Shown: positions 22,022-33,789, numbered from the stretch's first letter. The stretch is DNA of 64,000 nt from Diplolepis rosae (GCA_030998225.1 JAPYXD010000680.1:10416001-10480000), one strand, 5' to 3'. Made by a program: numbers and translations. The notes: generated by a model not told the origin, from the sequence alone.

Positions 22022-23852
22022 GGTAAGTAGAGAGATTTATTGAAAAAATTTGAACAAATAAAATTTAATTACTGATTTCAATTTAATCAAATTTCAACTG
22101 ATTCAGATTTAGAGTTAGGGTACGCGTCATTATTCTTATTCTACATTATATTAATCATATGGAAAATATTTTCATTTAAAATAGGGATAAGCATCTTAAC
22201 AATCAATCTACATAATGTTTTTCTATTGCCGTATGAAAACTTTACTTTACTAGTTCAAATTTTTAGTTTTTGTTTTGCAGATCCTTAATTATTATAGGTA
22301 TTTCAAATTCAATTTTTGACAAATTACTTACTCGTTAACAATCGTAAGGACAGGTTTTTTGACATCTTGAAAAAACCTTTTCCGGGTAATACAAGATAAT
22401 ACTCTTACCAGAGTAAGTAATAAAGACGATTCCTTTTAAATTCTTTTCTTACTAAAGTGACCGTTATCGTCAAATAATAATTCAAGCAAATACAGAAATT
22501 GCTGGAAGGATTTTTTCAGGTAAAAAAGTGGGGATAAGTCAACGTAGGTAGAGGAGTAAATAAAATTTATGTAGACACAAGAACATACATTATGACATAT
22601 TTTAACAATACTTGAAAAAAATATGCTTACGTGTTATAAATATATTCCTATGATAACGTCTACGTCACAGTTTAGGTATTTTGTAACACCCTATCTTTGA
22701 TGGAAAAAAACTATAAACGGAGGAAAATACTTCAAAATTGATTAGAAATTATCAAGAAGAAAATTCTCATTCTTTTGTTTCAGTAATGTATTTCTAATCA
22801 ATTAAAATTTGTGGAATGATTGCTATAAATCTTTACGAAGAATTCGATGAATAGCGGCAAAAAAAAAGTTAGTCGAATCGACTATTTCCTTAATTTTTCA
22901 AATTTATAATGTTTTTGGTGAAGGCTTGGAAAATTTCGACTAGCCTAAACTAGTCCAAAAAGAGAAGTTGTATTTTGCTGAAATAAAAACTTTTCCAATC
23001 TTTCTTTTTTAATTAGTATCTACTCTCTAAAATTGAATCAATAAGAAGTAAAAAACTATTTCGAATTAGGAAGAAGTTGCACTAATAATTGGTAAAATGT
23101 TGCTTAGAAATACCAAATGATATTTGGAGTAAATTATTATACATTACCGGATGGTGAACAATTCAAATATAAAAAGTCTTGTAAACTATTAAATACTATT
23201 ATTTATTTTATAATTAGCTTAACAATCTTTTAAAAGCTTGTGTTCCGCTTCTTATCGATGTGTGATTTGGTGACGAAAGATATAATTTTATGCAACGCTT
23301 AGAGATAAAATTTTATTTTGATATTTAATAATGACGAGAATTGACTCTTGTTCGATTATATTATATGCAAAACCACTTTCTACTGAATTTTAAGTGGATA
23401 TTATAACTCACATCATTAATTTTTTTCCTACATGCTGGTACACAAAAAGTTAGACACTGATAGTTAAAAAATATTGTGCAATAAAAAAAATGCATCACCG
23501 TTTGGTAAAGTTAAGAAATGTACAGTAAAATTTTAAAATGTACATAGAAGATTTGTAGAGGTAAATAAATACTCGTAGTGTAATTATTAAAAATCAAGCT
23601 GTCATACAATGCCGAAAAATTCCACGAAACTTAACGTTAGTCTAGTAGAGTTTGTAAATAAAAAGTGAAGCAAACTTTGAATTATGTAATGTTGATGATT
23701 TCCTTAAAATTAGTTATGGAATGATAAATGTTGTTTGATCTTTCTTATTGAAAAATGTACTATTTACTCAAAAGTTTGGTAAAGCTTCAAATAAATTACA
23801 GGTGAACATTTATTGTCATATAAGTTATTATCTCCTCCATATAATAAAAAGT
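22022..23852. other. AT-rich intergenic DNA, no gene seen
   Basis: About 1.8 kb without recognised genes. CTACTCTCTAAAATTGAATC near 23020 resembles one end of the ATCAGTGA MITE family but has no partner. Confidence 0.5.
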
Positions 23853-23934
23853 TTATTTATGTGCCTCAGCCGCGGAAACTCGTTTTTCCGTTACTGCTGA
23901 GAGTAAAGGAATGTTGTATATTCCGTTACAGAGG

Positions 23935-24175
23935 AATACAATGTAGAAATTGAACTGCGCATGCGCATATAGTCTTGCAGTGGAACGCAATCTTTTTCTT
24001 CTTCTTCTTCTCACTTCTTCTTCGTACAGCGTTAGCACCTTACTGGCAAAGCCTTGTACATTTGAACTGCGCATGCGTCTATTAGAATCCATTACTATTA
24101 CACAAGATCGATAAAATCAAAATGGCCGGGACTAGTCGTGACATATCAAGTGTAATGACTAGCGCCGCAAACAAC
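23935..24175. promoter_or_regulatory. CpG-containing promoter-like segment with NRF1/Ewg-type sites
   Basis: ACTGCGCATGCGCATA (about 23956-23971) contains the perfect palindrome TGCGCATGCGCA, the NRF1 site type (Ewg in insects). A related ACTGCGCATGCGTC follows at about 24067. CAAAATGGCCG at 24118-24128 is a YY1/Pho-type start-site motif. On the minus strand an ATG at 24092 opens a 79-codon frame (to 23853) rich in arginine (EEVRRRRRKR); a GTAAGG donor after 49 bases would make it a first exon. No protein family was recognised, so any gene is hypothetical. Confidence 0.35.
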
Positions 24176-24283
24176 TAAAATACTAGATTAGATTCGAATG
24201 TACGCATAAAAAGTCGTATCCGCACCAAAGTAACATAAAATAGAATACGTGCCAATGCACACAATTCGGGAAATTGCGAGACT

Positions 24284-24420
24284 CGCGACAATGCTCGCAG
24301 GACTGATCGCGCCTCGGCTTCGTCTCGGCTTTGCCTCAGCTACGTCTCGGCTACGCCTCGACTATACCTCACCTACGACTCGACTACGCCTTGGCTTCGA
24401 TCTCCTGCGAGCATTGTCGC
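24284..24420. repeat. Hairpin flanking a GC-rich minisatellite
   Basis: GCGACAATGCTCGCAGG (24284-24300) and its reverse complement CCTGCGAGCATTGTCGC (24404-24420) flank about 100 bp made of 6-12-bp units such as CTCGGCTACGCCTCG. It stands out from the AT-rich surroundings. Function unknown. Confidence 0.75.
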
Positions 24421-24739
24421 TCGTCACGCAATAACCCTCATTGTGAGCCTAGGCACGTAATATACTATTATTTTGCTGGAATCTTTCATTTTTGATATGT
24501 TAGACCCTACTCAACAGGATCAAATGAAAATCAATCCTTATTTTACAATCAAATTTTTTGAATTCAATTGATTTTTTGAAAATTTGAACAGCGAAAGTCT
24601 TGATTACTGTATTGGATAAAATATACAAAATGTACACAGCATTTGATATAACAATTTCGTATCTTTATATGAACGCACCCTTAAACTTTTTTAATGAACT
24701 GTAAATGTCAAAACGTTAGTTCAAATCAACATTTTCATC

Positions 24740-25821
24740 ATGGTAAAGTTCACGAACCAGCAACGTTTGGAAATTATTAAAAATTACTACCGAAATTCTG
24801 AGTTGGTGGTCGCAACTTTAAGAGCGCTTACTCCAATTTTCGGCCGTAATAATCGTCCCACCCGACAGGCTGTGCGTGCTATAGTGGATAAATTTGAGAC
24901 CAAATTTACACTATTGGACGTTCCAGTGCCAAAAAGACGTATTGCTCGAAGCGAAGAAATAATCGCAGCCGTAAGTGCATCGATTCAAAATGAGCCAAAT
25001 CAGTCGATTCCACGTGGCTCTCAAAAATTGGGCATCGCTCAAACGACACTGTGGCGTATTATGCGAAAAGATCTTGGCCTACATGTTTCAAGATTAAATT
25101 GACTCAAGAACTAAAGCCACTTGATCATTTGAAACGCCGAAACTTCTCCAATTGGGCTCTGGCAAAGCTTGAAGAAAATAAAGAATTTTATCGAAAAATC
25201 ATCTTCAGCGATGACGCTCATTTCTTACTCAATGGTTTCGTTAATAAACAAAATATGCGTTATTGGTCAGTAACAAACCCAAATGTGCTTCTTGAGACAC
25301 CGTTGCATCCGCAAAAAGTGACTGTTTGGTGCGGTTTTCATGCCGGAGGTGTGATTGGGCCGTATTTTTTCGTGGATGAAAACGACCGTCATGTTACCGT
25401 CAATGGAGAGCGCTATCGTGGTATGTTGGAAAATTATTTGTGGCCAGAATTGGATGAACTTGACATCAACGATATGTGATTTCAACAAGACGGTGCCACT
25501 AGCCACACAGCACGCGGCACAATCGATTTATTGAAAGGAAAATTCGGTGAACGTGTTATCTCGAGAAATGATCCGGTCGAATGGCCGCCTCGTTCATGCG
25601 ATCTAACGCCATTAGATTTCTTTTTATGGGGCCATATCAAGTCACTGGTCTATGCCAACAAGCCAGCAACTTTAGACGACCTCAAAGACAACATCCAACA
25701 CGAAATTGCCAACGTTCCGGTCGAAATGTGTGACAGAGTGGTGGAAAATTGGGTCCAAAGAATCGACCGCTGTAAACGGGCTCGTGGTGGTTACATGACC
25801 GATATCGAATTTTATTCATAA
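24740..25821 (+). pseudogene. DD41D (rosa-type) mariner transposase, broken
   Basis: ATG at 24740 begins MVKFTNQQRLEIIKNYYRNS, a paired-type DNA-binding region, followed by PVPKRRIARS and SIPRGSQKLGIAQTT. A stop at 25100-25102 and a frame change lead into the catalytic half: first aspartate in KIIFSDDAHF, second in FQQDGATSHTA, third in LTPLDFFLWGHIK. The second and third are separated by 41 residues, hence DD41D, as in the rosa family. A TGA replaces the Trp codon just before FQQDGA (25477-25479). The C-terminus ends GGYMTDIEFYS. Only a few mutations separate it from an open frame, so the insertion is fairly young. Terminal repeats were not identified. Confidence 0.9.
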
Positions 25822-26269
25822 AATATAATGCTGGCACTACACCCACAATAAATTTGAACTCAATATCTCAAATATTTCTGTGTTTTATTCATAGATAAAA
25901 TTGTTATGCCCCTATTGGAAAATCCTTCATATATTCTAAAAATATGAAAAACAGAAAATAAAAGAATCCTTTTATAAATGTTTTTACCCAAGGTAAATTT
26001 TTGATAATAATGCAATGTTTCAATGTTCATTTCAAAATTTAGTTTCAATAAATTTTATGCATAGTTATAATAAATCTGTTTGTTAAATATTAATTAAGTA
26101 ACTATGCGAATCAAAATGATGCCCAATATTACCTTTACTTATTGATGAGAATAAATTAAATATGATTCCTGAAATTTTTTTTATACTGGGTGGGTTTTTC
26201 ATCTTAAGATACCTCAAAAAATAAAGTTCTAGGATTTCCGAATTTGAATGATTTTCAAGTAGATATCTG
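25822..26269. other. AT-rich intergenic DNA
   Basis: No gene seen between the mariner relic and the LINE remnant. Confidence 0.5.
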
Positions 26270-28205
26270 GTTTTCGGGTGTCACGCTCCATCTGTCGCAG
26301 ACGAAAAGTTTGTGCTCCACATCATCTACGGGGAAAGCGCATGCCTCTTCGTCCCTCTTCTTGAAGCGCTCCAGTTACGCGTTGAAACAACCATGACCTG
26401 TAAGTCGCTGCGTCGAGTAGAAGGAAACTCTATAGTGCGAACGTTTTTTTGTTCCTATTTAGAATAGGGATTCTCCTTGCGGAGCTGAAAGGCCTCCTGC
26501 TTGTCCTTCGCCAATAAGTCTATTGGAGGCACGCTCGCCAGAACTAGCACTGCGCTTATCAAAACAGTTCACTATTTTTTAGATAATTCTCAGCTCAATA
26601 ATGCTTTATGCTGAAGACACCTCCCTTAAGATAGCATGGTTATCCAGGGCATGTTGCTACGCCGGATCTGCATATAGCAGCTTTAAGTGCACCAAGCTAC
26701 CCACTAGCCTCCTTTTCACTTCCCTTTTTCACTTCGGATAAACCGAGCTAAATCAACTCCACCATGGATGGTTTTGGCTAGTAAAGCTTTGGTCTTCTTC
26801 AGGGCCATTTCCAGACTTCTCTTGTACAATCATCGCTTCGCTTGCCACAGATTTTCATTGATCTTCAGCTCCAGGATCCTTACGTCTTCGGCGACACAGA
26901 CGAGAGCGTCGTCCACGAAGCTGATGATTTTCATTCCCTGCAGCAGGTCCATGCGCAGGGAGTCTTCGTACATGACATCCCACACGAATGGCCATCCTCG
27001 TGAGAATTGAGGGGTGCCACATCTCATTCGCAACAGGTAGTCTGAAACTTATATACTCATCATTGACTCGATCCAGGTCTTCCATCTCGTGGAGTTGAAC
27101 GTATTTGGTATGTCGATGTTGATCAACGTACAAAATCCCTTACGCTTACCAGTTGCCTTTTTGGCTTTCGTAGCAATGTCCATCACGGCCTAGGTGGCGT
27201 CAATTGTGGACCTGCTTTTGCGAAAGCTAAACTGGTTCTTCGATAGATTGTTTTCACTGTCCCTATGACTTTGAACTCTTTGAACGCTTCCCCATTGTAC
27301 CTAACAGATATATCAGACTGTAGGATCAAACTTTTTCTAGAGATTTTTCTTCTTTTCTTTGTAGGACCAACCTCTGCTTCTTCCAGTCGCCAAAGAAATT
27401 TCCTCCAGAAAATAGGAGTTGAAAGCTCCAAGAAGGATTTTGAGATATACTATAGTCACTTCTTTGAGGACCTGATTTGGTACACGGTGCCGTATTGACT
27501 TTGAGCCTTTGACCCCTCTCTTTAGTTACTCGATAGTGAAGAGCTTTTCACACCAGACTTCGCAGGACCTCCGGTCCTCTCTTGAGGATGATTCCACACG
27601 TGGAAACAAGCTTTACACGATGTGTCTGACCTGATCGGAATTGTCCAGGCCGCGGTCAGGTCCCTCCAACACTACAATTGGCTTTTTTTGAGGTTTATCT
27701 TCGGAGCTACCTTGGCATACTACCCGTACAAAAGGTGTTTTGGACGGGTGTATTTAAGGCATTCGCGGCGCAAGGCAGACAGCTCGTTGTTCCACCAGTA
27801 CATGGAGCTCTTGAGATGCGTGTGGCTCCGACGCGGCATCGAGTGATCGCATGCTGCTATCGATTCCCGCCTCGCCGCTTGCACTGTGTCCTCTATTGGC
27901 TCGGTAGACTTTACGGAACCAAGATCATCAATGAGCCTGGTTCCCTTGAGATATTCTCGAAGCTTGTCTTTGCTGAGCCACCTTGTGTTCCGGGAGGGGC
28001 GTTTTCTTTCCCCGCCCTCGCCTTCACTCTTTTGTGAACTCCGTTCCTCAATGCTGAACTCAATTCACCCGTGGCCACTCATGGTTGTTTCCTCAAGAAC
28101 CTGCCAGCCACTTATCTTCGATGCAAGCTGGGGCGTGAAAATCGTGAGGTCAATGATCAGCCCTCTGTCCTCTCATCTGAAGGTAAAGTCCTGACTCTGA
28201 TCATC
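26270..28205 (-). pseudogene. R1-clade non-LTR retrotransposon ORF2 remnant
   Basis: Read on the minus strand from 28205: the end of the endonuclease domain (GLIIDLTIFTPQLASKI), the connector (TRWLSKDKLREYLKGT, YWWNNELSALRRECLKYTR), then reverse transcriptase motifs LSKNQFSFRKSRSTIDAT and a FVDDA active-site box (about 26920-26930). The C-terminal domain near 26290-26440 reads LTGHGCFNA, LERFKKRDEEACAF and DDVEHKLFVCDRW. Frameshifts and stops break it throughout. ORF2 proteins nick target DNA and copy the RNA by target-primed reverse transcription. The 5' half (gag-like ORF1 and start of endonuclease) is absent here but a complementary piece lies at 31053-31985. Confidence 0.85.
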
Positions 28206-28689
28206 TGCATGACGGCCACTGTAATATCGATTAATTTATTTGGATTGCACAATCTAAAAAAATGTCGTGGGCCCTGTCTTAGAATTTCCTACATTAAATT
28301 CCCAAACTTTTACAAGAAATAATTCTAATTTTTTAAAAAAGTTTCAGAAACTGAAGTTAATGAAGTCTTTTCATCTATAATTACTTTGAAGATGTGATAA
28401 GTTTCCTCATCGTCGATTTCCAGTTTTTGTTTTATTTTATGATTTATTTAGGATGTACGCTCTACATTGAATTATTAGATTCTTTTGCACAGAGAATCCA
28501 TTTAATTAGCAGAACAACATTTTGTTAATAAAAAATGGTATGATTTAACAGACTCTGTCTTTTAAAATAAATTTTTTAAATAAACGATGTATCGTTTTAC
28601 TTATACTTATGTAGTTTACACATTTAAGCAAACGTGAATACTGTTCTACTTTCATAAAGGGTTTGATTAGATCCGCACATTTTTCGTTG
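28206..28689. other. AT-rich intergenic DNA
   Basis: No gene or element end recognised. Confidence 0.45.
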
Positions 28690-28900
28690 CAATCGAGAGC
28701 TTGGAAAATTTTTCGATCTTTTTGTAGTGAAAAATGTTGTATTACAACGTTTTTATCGTATCTCGTATAATTTAACTGGAAAATTGGAATTTTGATGTTG
28801 ACTTTTTGCAAGTTGTAAGATACTGTAACTTTTCTAATTTTTGTTTAATTAAAAAATCTTATAGGGATATTTAGCAGAGATTTATGATGTCATATCTACA
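28690..28900 (-). mobile_element. Dispersed element family A, fragment
   Basis: CGTATCTCGTATAATTTAAC and its surroundings match the reverse complement of 2030-2175 in copy 1, continuing through the TTAATTAAAAAATCTTAT-like part. Both ends are ill-defined. Confidence 0.6.
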
Positions 28901-29981
28901 AAGGAATATTTAATTTTATAATTGCAAAAGAAGATTTACATTCTGAACGTTCCTAATTAACTTAACTTAACTCATTTTTTATTCTGTAGGCACATCAGAT
29001 TTCATAAGTAATATACTTATTAATTTGAAAATCAGCGTTGCGATACAATTGAATTTCACACTAATAGTATAATTAAAGAAATCTTCTTTGCAGTTTGAAA
29101 ATTTATTTTAAAAAATTGTAAAATACAATAAAAGTAATAACTATGCCGAACATAAAGACAATCTAATGAAATTTGATCTTGTAGAAACAAATTTGAAGTT
29201 AATTTTCTTAAATATAACTCATTTTCATTAACAATACATGTGCGTTTTCCATAAAAATTCAGTATTTTAGAAAAAAAAACCCATTTCGTTTAAATTTCTA
29301 AGTGAAATCCAATAAATATATTCTAATATCAAAGGATATCCATTCTGAAAAGTGACATATTTTGTCTAAATAAATGAAGGATTTTCAAAAGCAGATGGAC
29401 TCATGAAAATATTTTTTACCACAACAATTCAAGTTGTTTTGAAAGCTTTCTTATCCTTAGATTTAAACCGACTCTCAATCAAATGCAAACAAAATTGAGG
29501 TTGTTGTACTCTACTAATTATCACGCGCTCTTTTGGCTGAAAACTTCAACATCAACGGGGAAAGAAATTGTGTGATAAAAATAAGTCAAAAACAAAGTTG
29601 TTAAAATTCGTTTTATAAGTGTTAGTTTTATCACAAGGTTAGATAGATGTGTGATCGAAACTTTAAGCTTAGATTGCTTCTACCTTGCATTAATTAGTTG
29701 GCGTTTCTGAACATTTTATCAACTAGATGCTTTCTAGTTGATTTTTCAATGAGGAATTTTGAAGAAGCGGCACTTCTCTAGAGAAGATTTTTCGAAAAGA
29801 GGTCAAGAAGTTTCATTTGAGATCATAGATCTTTTTGAATTAAAAATATTCATGTTATAATATTACATTATTGAATTACAAAATTTGTATACTAGATTTT
29901 TTCCTAAATTGCATTTCAAGTAATCATTTCATTCTTAATTTTAGACGAAATCTTGTCTCTTGAGAGACATTAATTTTAATA
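28901..29981. other. AT-rich intergenic DNA, no gene seen
   Basis: About 1.1 kb with no recognisable frame or element. Confidence 0.5.
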
Positions 29982-30199
29982 CAGTCAAGTCTCGTTTATT
30001 TCAAGTATTCGGAAACGACAGAATCTTGTTTATTTCAAGTCGCGAGGGGTTCCCGCCACTGCCTCAGTTGCCATACCAACTGAATGCACCTCTCCCCACT
30101 CTTCTCACTTCTTCTAAGCGCTCCTCAGAGCATGACGTGACAGTGAAATAGTGGGGCGTGGAGGGGAGCGTAAAACTTGAAATAAACGAGACTTGACTG
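29982..30199. mobile_element. Pogo/Tigger-like MITE, 218 bp
   Basis: CAGTCAAGTCTCGTTTATTT at the left is repeated inverted at the right, with TA on both flanks. The CAG start and TA duplication fit pogo-type elements. TCGTTTATTTCAAG is repeated internally at about 30030-30040. No coding capacity. Confidence 0.85.
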
Positions 30200-30347
30200 T
30201 ACTGTTATAAACTAAATTACCATTATTTTTCAATGAACTGGAATCTTTGAAATTTGTCAGTAAGTTGCTAGCAAGCTTTGTTTTCGAACCAATAGAATTA
30301 GGATGAACTATAAAAACTAAGATTTTATAAAATTATATATTATATAT

Positions 30348-30753
30348 GTGACGTGATCTGAAGAAAGGTCCCTAAGAAGTTAAAAATCGATTTTCCGATT
30401 TTCGACGTTTTACATTGATTTAAATCTGCTCTTCAAGATGGTGTAGTTGATATAATTCTATCATTAATAGTTTTTTCGTTACGAGGCTTTAAACATTGTC
30501 ATTCGGGAAAACACTCGAGACTTCTCTCTCATCACATACACATACACGAATGCTGTGAGTGTGGCTACTCTGTCTTTCTTTCCGAAGACGGCCGAGCCAG
30601 CCGAACTGACACAAGCTATAAACCTGTACAAGTATGCGTATTGAAAGAAGAGAGATATATCGGAAGAGCTCTATCGGCTCGTCGCCGCTTCTCCTGCTTC
30701 TCCTCGAAAATCTACGCTTGGCTTCTTAGGGCTCTTTCTTCAGATTGCGTCAC
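30348..30753. mobile_element. 406-bp MITE with GTGACG ends, copy 1
   Basis: The left end GTGACGTGATCTGAAGAAAG is inverted at the right end, with ATAT on both flanks (likely 4-bp duplication). A second copy of exactly the same length lies at 43862-44267 in the opposite orientation, flanked by AAAT. The element contains a GC-richer block near 30580-30720. Superfamily uncertain. Confidence 0.85.
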
Positions 30754-31052
30754 ATATATTTTAAAGAAAAAATCTATTTATCAGATGATCAGGCATGAGT
30801 GGTGCCCGATAAACGATTTTATCCTCAGCTGAAAGAGGGGTACGCTATAGACACGTTTATCTGCATGAATGGAAAAGGATGTATGTCCCAGGCAGTGGCG
30901 TCGGGGATGAATCTGTGGGTGTCTGAGATGAGTAAATAATGTGTATGAAGACGGATAAATAACAACGCCGCGAGATTGGGATAAATATCGTTTGACCGCG
31001 AGAGAAGACTCTATAAACGGGCTTTCTCTTCAATGGAGACAAGAGTAAACGA
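30754..31052. other. Intergenic DNA
   Basis: Moderately GC-rich sequence preceding the LINE fragment, with no identifiable gene. Confidence 0.4.
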
Positions 31053-31985
31053 ATGAATGGAATCTCCTGGGAGAACACTCTAAAGCCTCCGCAGTCTGCG
31101 ACTAAGATCAGCCCGAATGATTGTTCCCATATGAGTGTGCTCCAGCTGGGGAAGGTGAGGGTCAGATGGGTGAGCTGTCGCCTCCGTAAGCATGCCGAGG
31201 TTACCCGGTGCTACAGGTGCCAGGGATATGACCATGTCTCGCGTGGCTGCACGTGCCCTGGCAGGAATCATGCCTGCTGGAGGTGTGGAAACGCGGCGCA
31301 CGGGGCCAAGGAGTTTAAGCCCCCCCCCCCCCCCGCTTCTCGTGCCTGACATTCACTGATAGGGGTGAAAGAGATGTCACCCATGTTTCTGGGAGCGGTT
31401 CTTGCCCAATTTTTCGGACAGAACTCCGGAGTTTGAGAGGTGGAAAGTGAAGTTCCTACAACTTAACTTTAGGAGGGGGAGGGAAGCCCATGTCCTCCTA
31501 ATGCACTCGGCTAGGGAGAGAGGGGCCGACGTGCTGCTCATTAGTGAGCAGTACAAATGGTCTAAAAACTCTGCCTGATACCAGGATGCATCAAGAAGAG
31601 CCGGGATCCTTGTGTGCAACCCCGACTATGGCATCGGCGACTTTCTGGAGACCGATGCAGAGCTTGTTTGGGTGGAGGTGGCGGAGGTGCATGTGTAGAG
31701 CTGCTACTTCTCCCTGAAAGATTCTTTCGAAGCCTTCGAGACTCAGATTCTCTTCTTTGAGAAAAGCCTCAGCGAGGCTATTGGGCGGACCCACATTGCA
31801 GGTGATTTCAATAGCAAGGTTCTAAAGAGGGTCTTTCAAGCCTTTTTTTCTGGTTCTCAAACGTGCAAAAATAGGAATATCTGCATGTTTCATGAGCTTA
31901 ACTAAGACTTGGATTCTATTGAAAAAAAACCTGGTTCGATCCTCCTAAAGTCCCGAAGGTCAGAGAATTTAAAGGGTTGAAGGAG
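31053..31985 (+). pseudogene. R1-clade LINE 5' fragment: gag knuckles and endonuclease start
   Basis: The first open piece (31053-31349) ends in zinc-knuckle sequence. CYRCQGYDHVSRGC is a full CX2CX4HX4C knuckle, and the next, CWRCGNAAHGAKEF, has F where the final C should be. A C-run (about 31320-31333) follows. The endonuclease domain is then readable in pieces: FLQLNFRRGREAH, RGADVLLISEQYKW, SRRAGILVCN and the catalytic-region motif HIAGDFNSK near 31797-31820. Several stops interrupt it, and recognisable sequence fades near 31985. ORF1 binds element RNA; the endonuclease nicks the target. Confidence 0.8.
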
Positions 31986-32849
31986 CACTTGAATTTGGAC
32001 TCTGGGTGCTATACCTCGGCAAGTTCATGTGACTAACGATATACTGCTTTGAAAAATGTGGTTTTTCCCGACTGTACTAAAATAGTCACATTCTTCAGGC
32101 GTAAAGTAGGAGCAAAATCGCCTAATCTTAACCAATGACGATTGCGTATACGAAGTTGCCCACGCATGCGCAGTACTTCTTCATTAGTTCATTCTATAGC
32201 AATGAAGATACACTACGCACACGAAATCAACTGATTGGTTCAAACGAATGAAAACATATATAGAATGCAAAGGCAAATATTTTAGAAGCAATAAAGTAAT
32301 TAATGTGAATGTAAAATTTTTCTTTCTATTACTTTGACAAAAGTTTCAGAGCGTCTCTTGTAAATTACGACTTTCCGCCTATAAAAGATAAGTTTTTTGA
32401 CTAAACTAAGGTAAAATTTAAATAATATGTCTTAATTAATTAAACACATTCAGTGGCTTTTTCCTTTTATCTTTTTGAATTAATATAATCATAACTTTTA
32501 CCCTCTAACTTGGACTTAGTGAATAGTATGGCAATAGATTAAATCAGTGACTGAATCCTGACTATAAATGGGTGGGTTTAACTTATTTCTCAGTTAATTT
32601 GAATCAAAACAACTGATTGTTTTGTATCCAGAATTCAATATTAGTTAAAAGTAGTGAAAAAACAACTAAATTAATTTACCGCATTAATTTTATTAAGTAG
32701 TTTTTTCATTATAATTTTAATCAGTGACTCAATTCTAGTCATTTATTCAGTTGATTTTGATTTATTCATAATGGAATATTATTGAAATTATTGAAAATTG
32801 GGCGAAAAATAAATAAATAGTTTATAAAGTTCATGGAAAACTGCAGCTA
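31986..32849. promoter_or_regulatory. Intergenic DNA with a weak promoter-like cluster at 32130-32270
   Basis: Within about 140 bp lie CCAAT (AACCAATGA near 32138), an NRF1-like ACGCATGCGCAGT (near 32163), an inverted CCAAT (TGATTGGTTC near 32231) and a TATA-like ATATATAG (near 32257). No coding exon was found just downstream, so this is only suggestive. The rest is AT-rich, with scattered ATCAGTGA/TCAGT words but no MITE ends. Confidence 0.2.
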
Positions 32850-33330
32850 TTTGAGGCGTTTGTCAGGGGTGAAAGGTAGATCACTAGAGAAAGTAGTAAA
32901 GCACGAGTGAAAAAGAAAGAGAGAAAGTAAGGGACTGAGAGGAACAGGAGGAACGAGGGTGATACGCCGAGAGGGATGAAAGAGGGCGGATGTGACGCGG
33001 AATGATTGAGCGCGGAACGTGGAGAAAAATGAGAGTGGCGGAAAGGCGAGGGTGGAGGGACGCTGATGGATCGGTGCTCCTCCCTCCGTAGCGCCCCTTC
33101 TGTCTCTCTTCATCCGAGTCCCCCGCTTCCTCTTGCTCTTTCGTTCTTGTTCTCTCTGTTCCCTACCACCCATTCCCACGTTCCCAATCCTATTCACCCC
33201 CGCACTCCCTGGGGGTGAAATGCCCCGCAATATTACTCATAGTCGGTGAACTTCCCTCGCCCCACCGCATTACACTCTCTGTCCTGGTCCGACCACCAAC
33301 ACTGACGTCACCTTCCTCGTTCATATTATT
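32850..33330. promoter_or_regulatory. GC-rich island with a CRE palindrome
   Basis: A sharp rise in G+C with strand-asymmetric purine tracts (GGAGG, GAGAGGAA), then the full cAMP-response palindrome TGACGTCA at 33303-33310. A 127-codon minus-strand frame here is low-complexity and probably spurious. It could be a promoter or enhancer of a gene outside recognition. Confidence 0.3.
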
Positions 33331-33458
33331 TATTCATAGCCTCGATTCGATAATGCCGTCGCACTAAACAATAGTCATGATCGACTCCTGATTTGTGGGT
33401 TTTGTACGAAGAGATAACTACACAACAAATTTTTTCAGTAAATTGCACTTCTTCTCAG

Positions 33459-33789
33459 CTCCAGGAGGTGCCCCCAACAAGAGAATTTCTTCAACAGGAT
33501 CAACTATTAGGTGTACAACAAAAAAAATTGAGTATTATTGATGATTAAATTGATTTGAAATATTATTAACCTGTTTTATAGCTATTCAGTTTGCTGATCA
33601 TCGGCAATGATCTCTATATTTATCTGTTATTCTCATGTCATTTTCACGTTAAATCCACGTATTTTATACCTGCCTTTTTTGATCCGAAAAATTATACGTT
33701 TGCATTGCAGATAACAACGTCAAGTGCCCAGCAGATTTTGCATGAAACACAAATTTGTGCTGCAGGGGATGGAAATTGCGAAAGTTAAA
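33459..33789 (+). other. Possible small exons with good acceptors
   Basis: TTCTTCTCAG ends at 33458, followed by a frame reading LQEVPPTREFLQQDQLL, with AG|GTGTAC at 33510/33511 as a possible donor. A second acceptor TTGCATTGCAG ends at 33710. Joined, the frame closes after 11 more codons (DNNVKCPADFA, then stop); unspliced, the second piece ends CAAGDGNCES. An AATAAA overlaps that stop (about 33788). No family is recognised and all frames are short. Confidence 0.15.

Noticed and set aside
24000..24030. TTC run as a functional triplet repeat
   Set aside because: About seven imperfect units; within the normal range of microsatellites.
27622..28194. Plus-strand frames over the LINE remnant
   Set aside because: Shadows of the minus-strand ORF2, which shows real reverse-transcriptase text in this interval.
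32847..33230. 127-codon minus-strand frame
   Set aside because: Low-complexity Arg/Pro/Ser text from a purine-rich GC island with no family resemblance.
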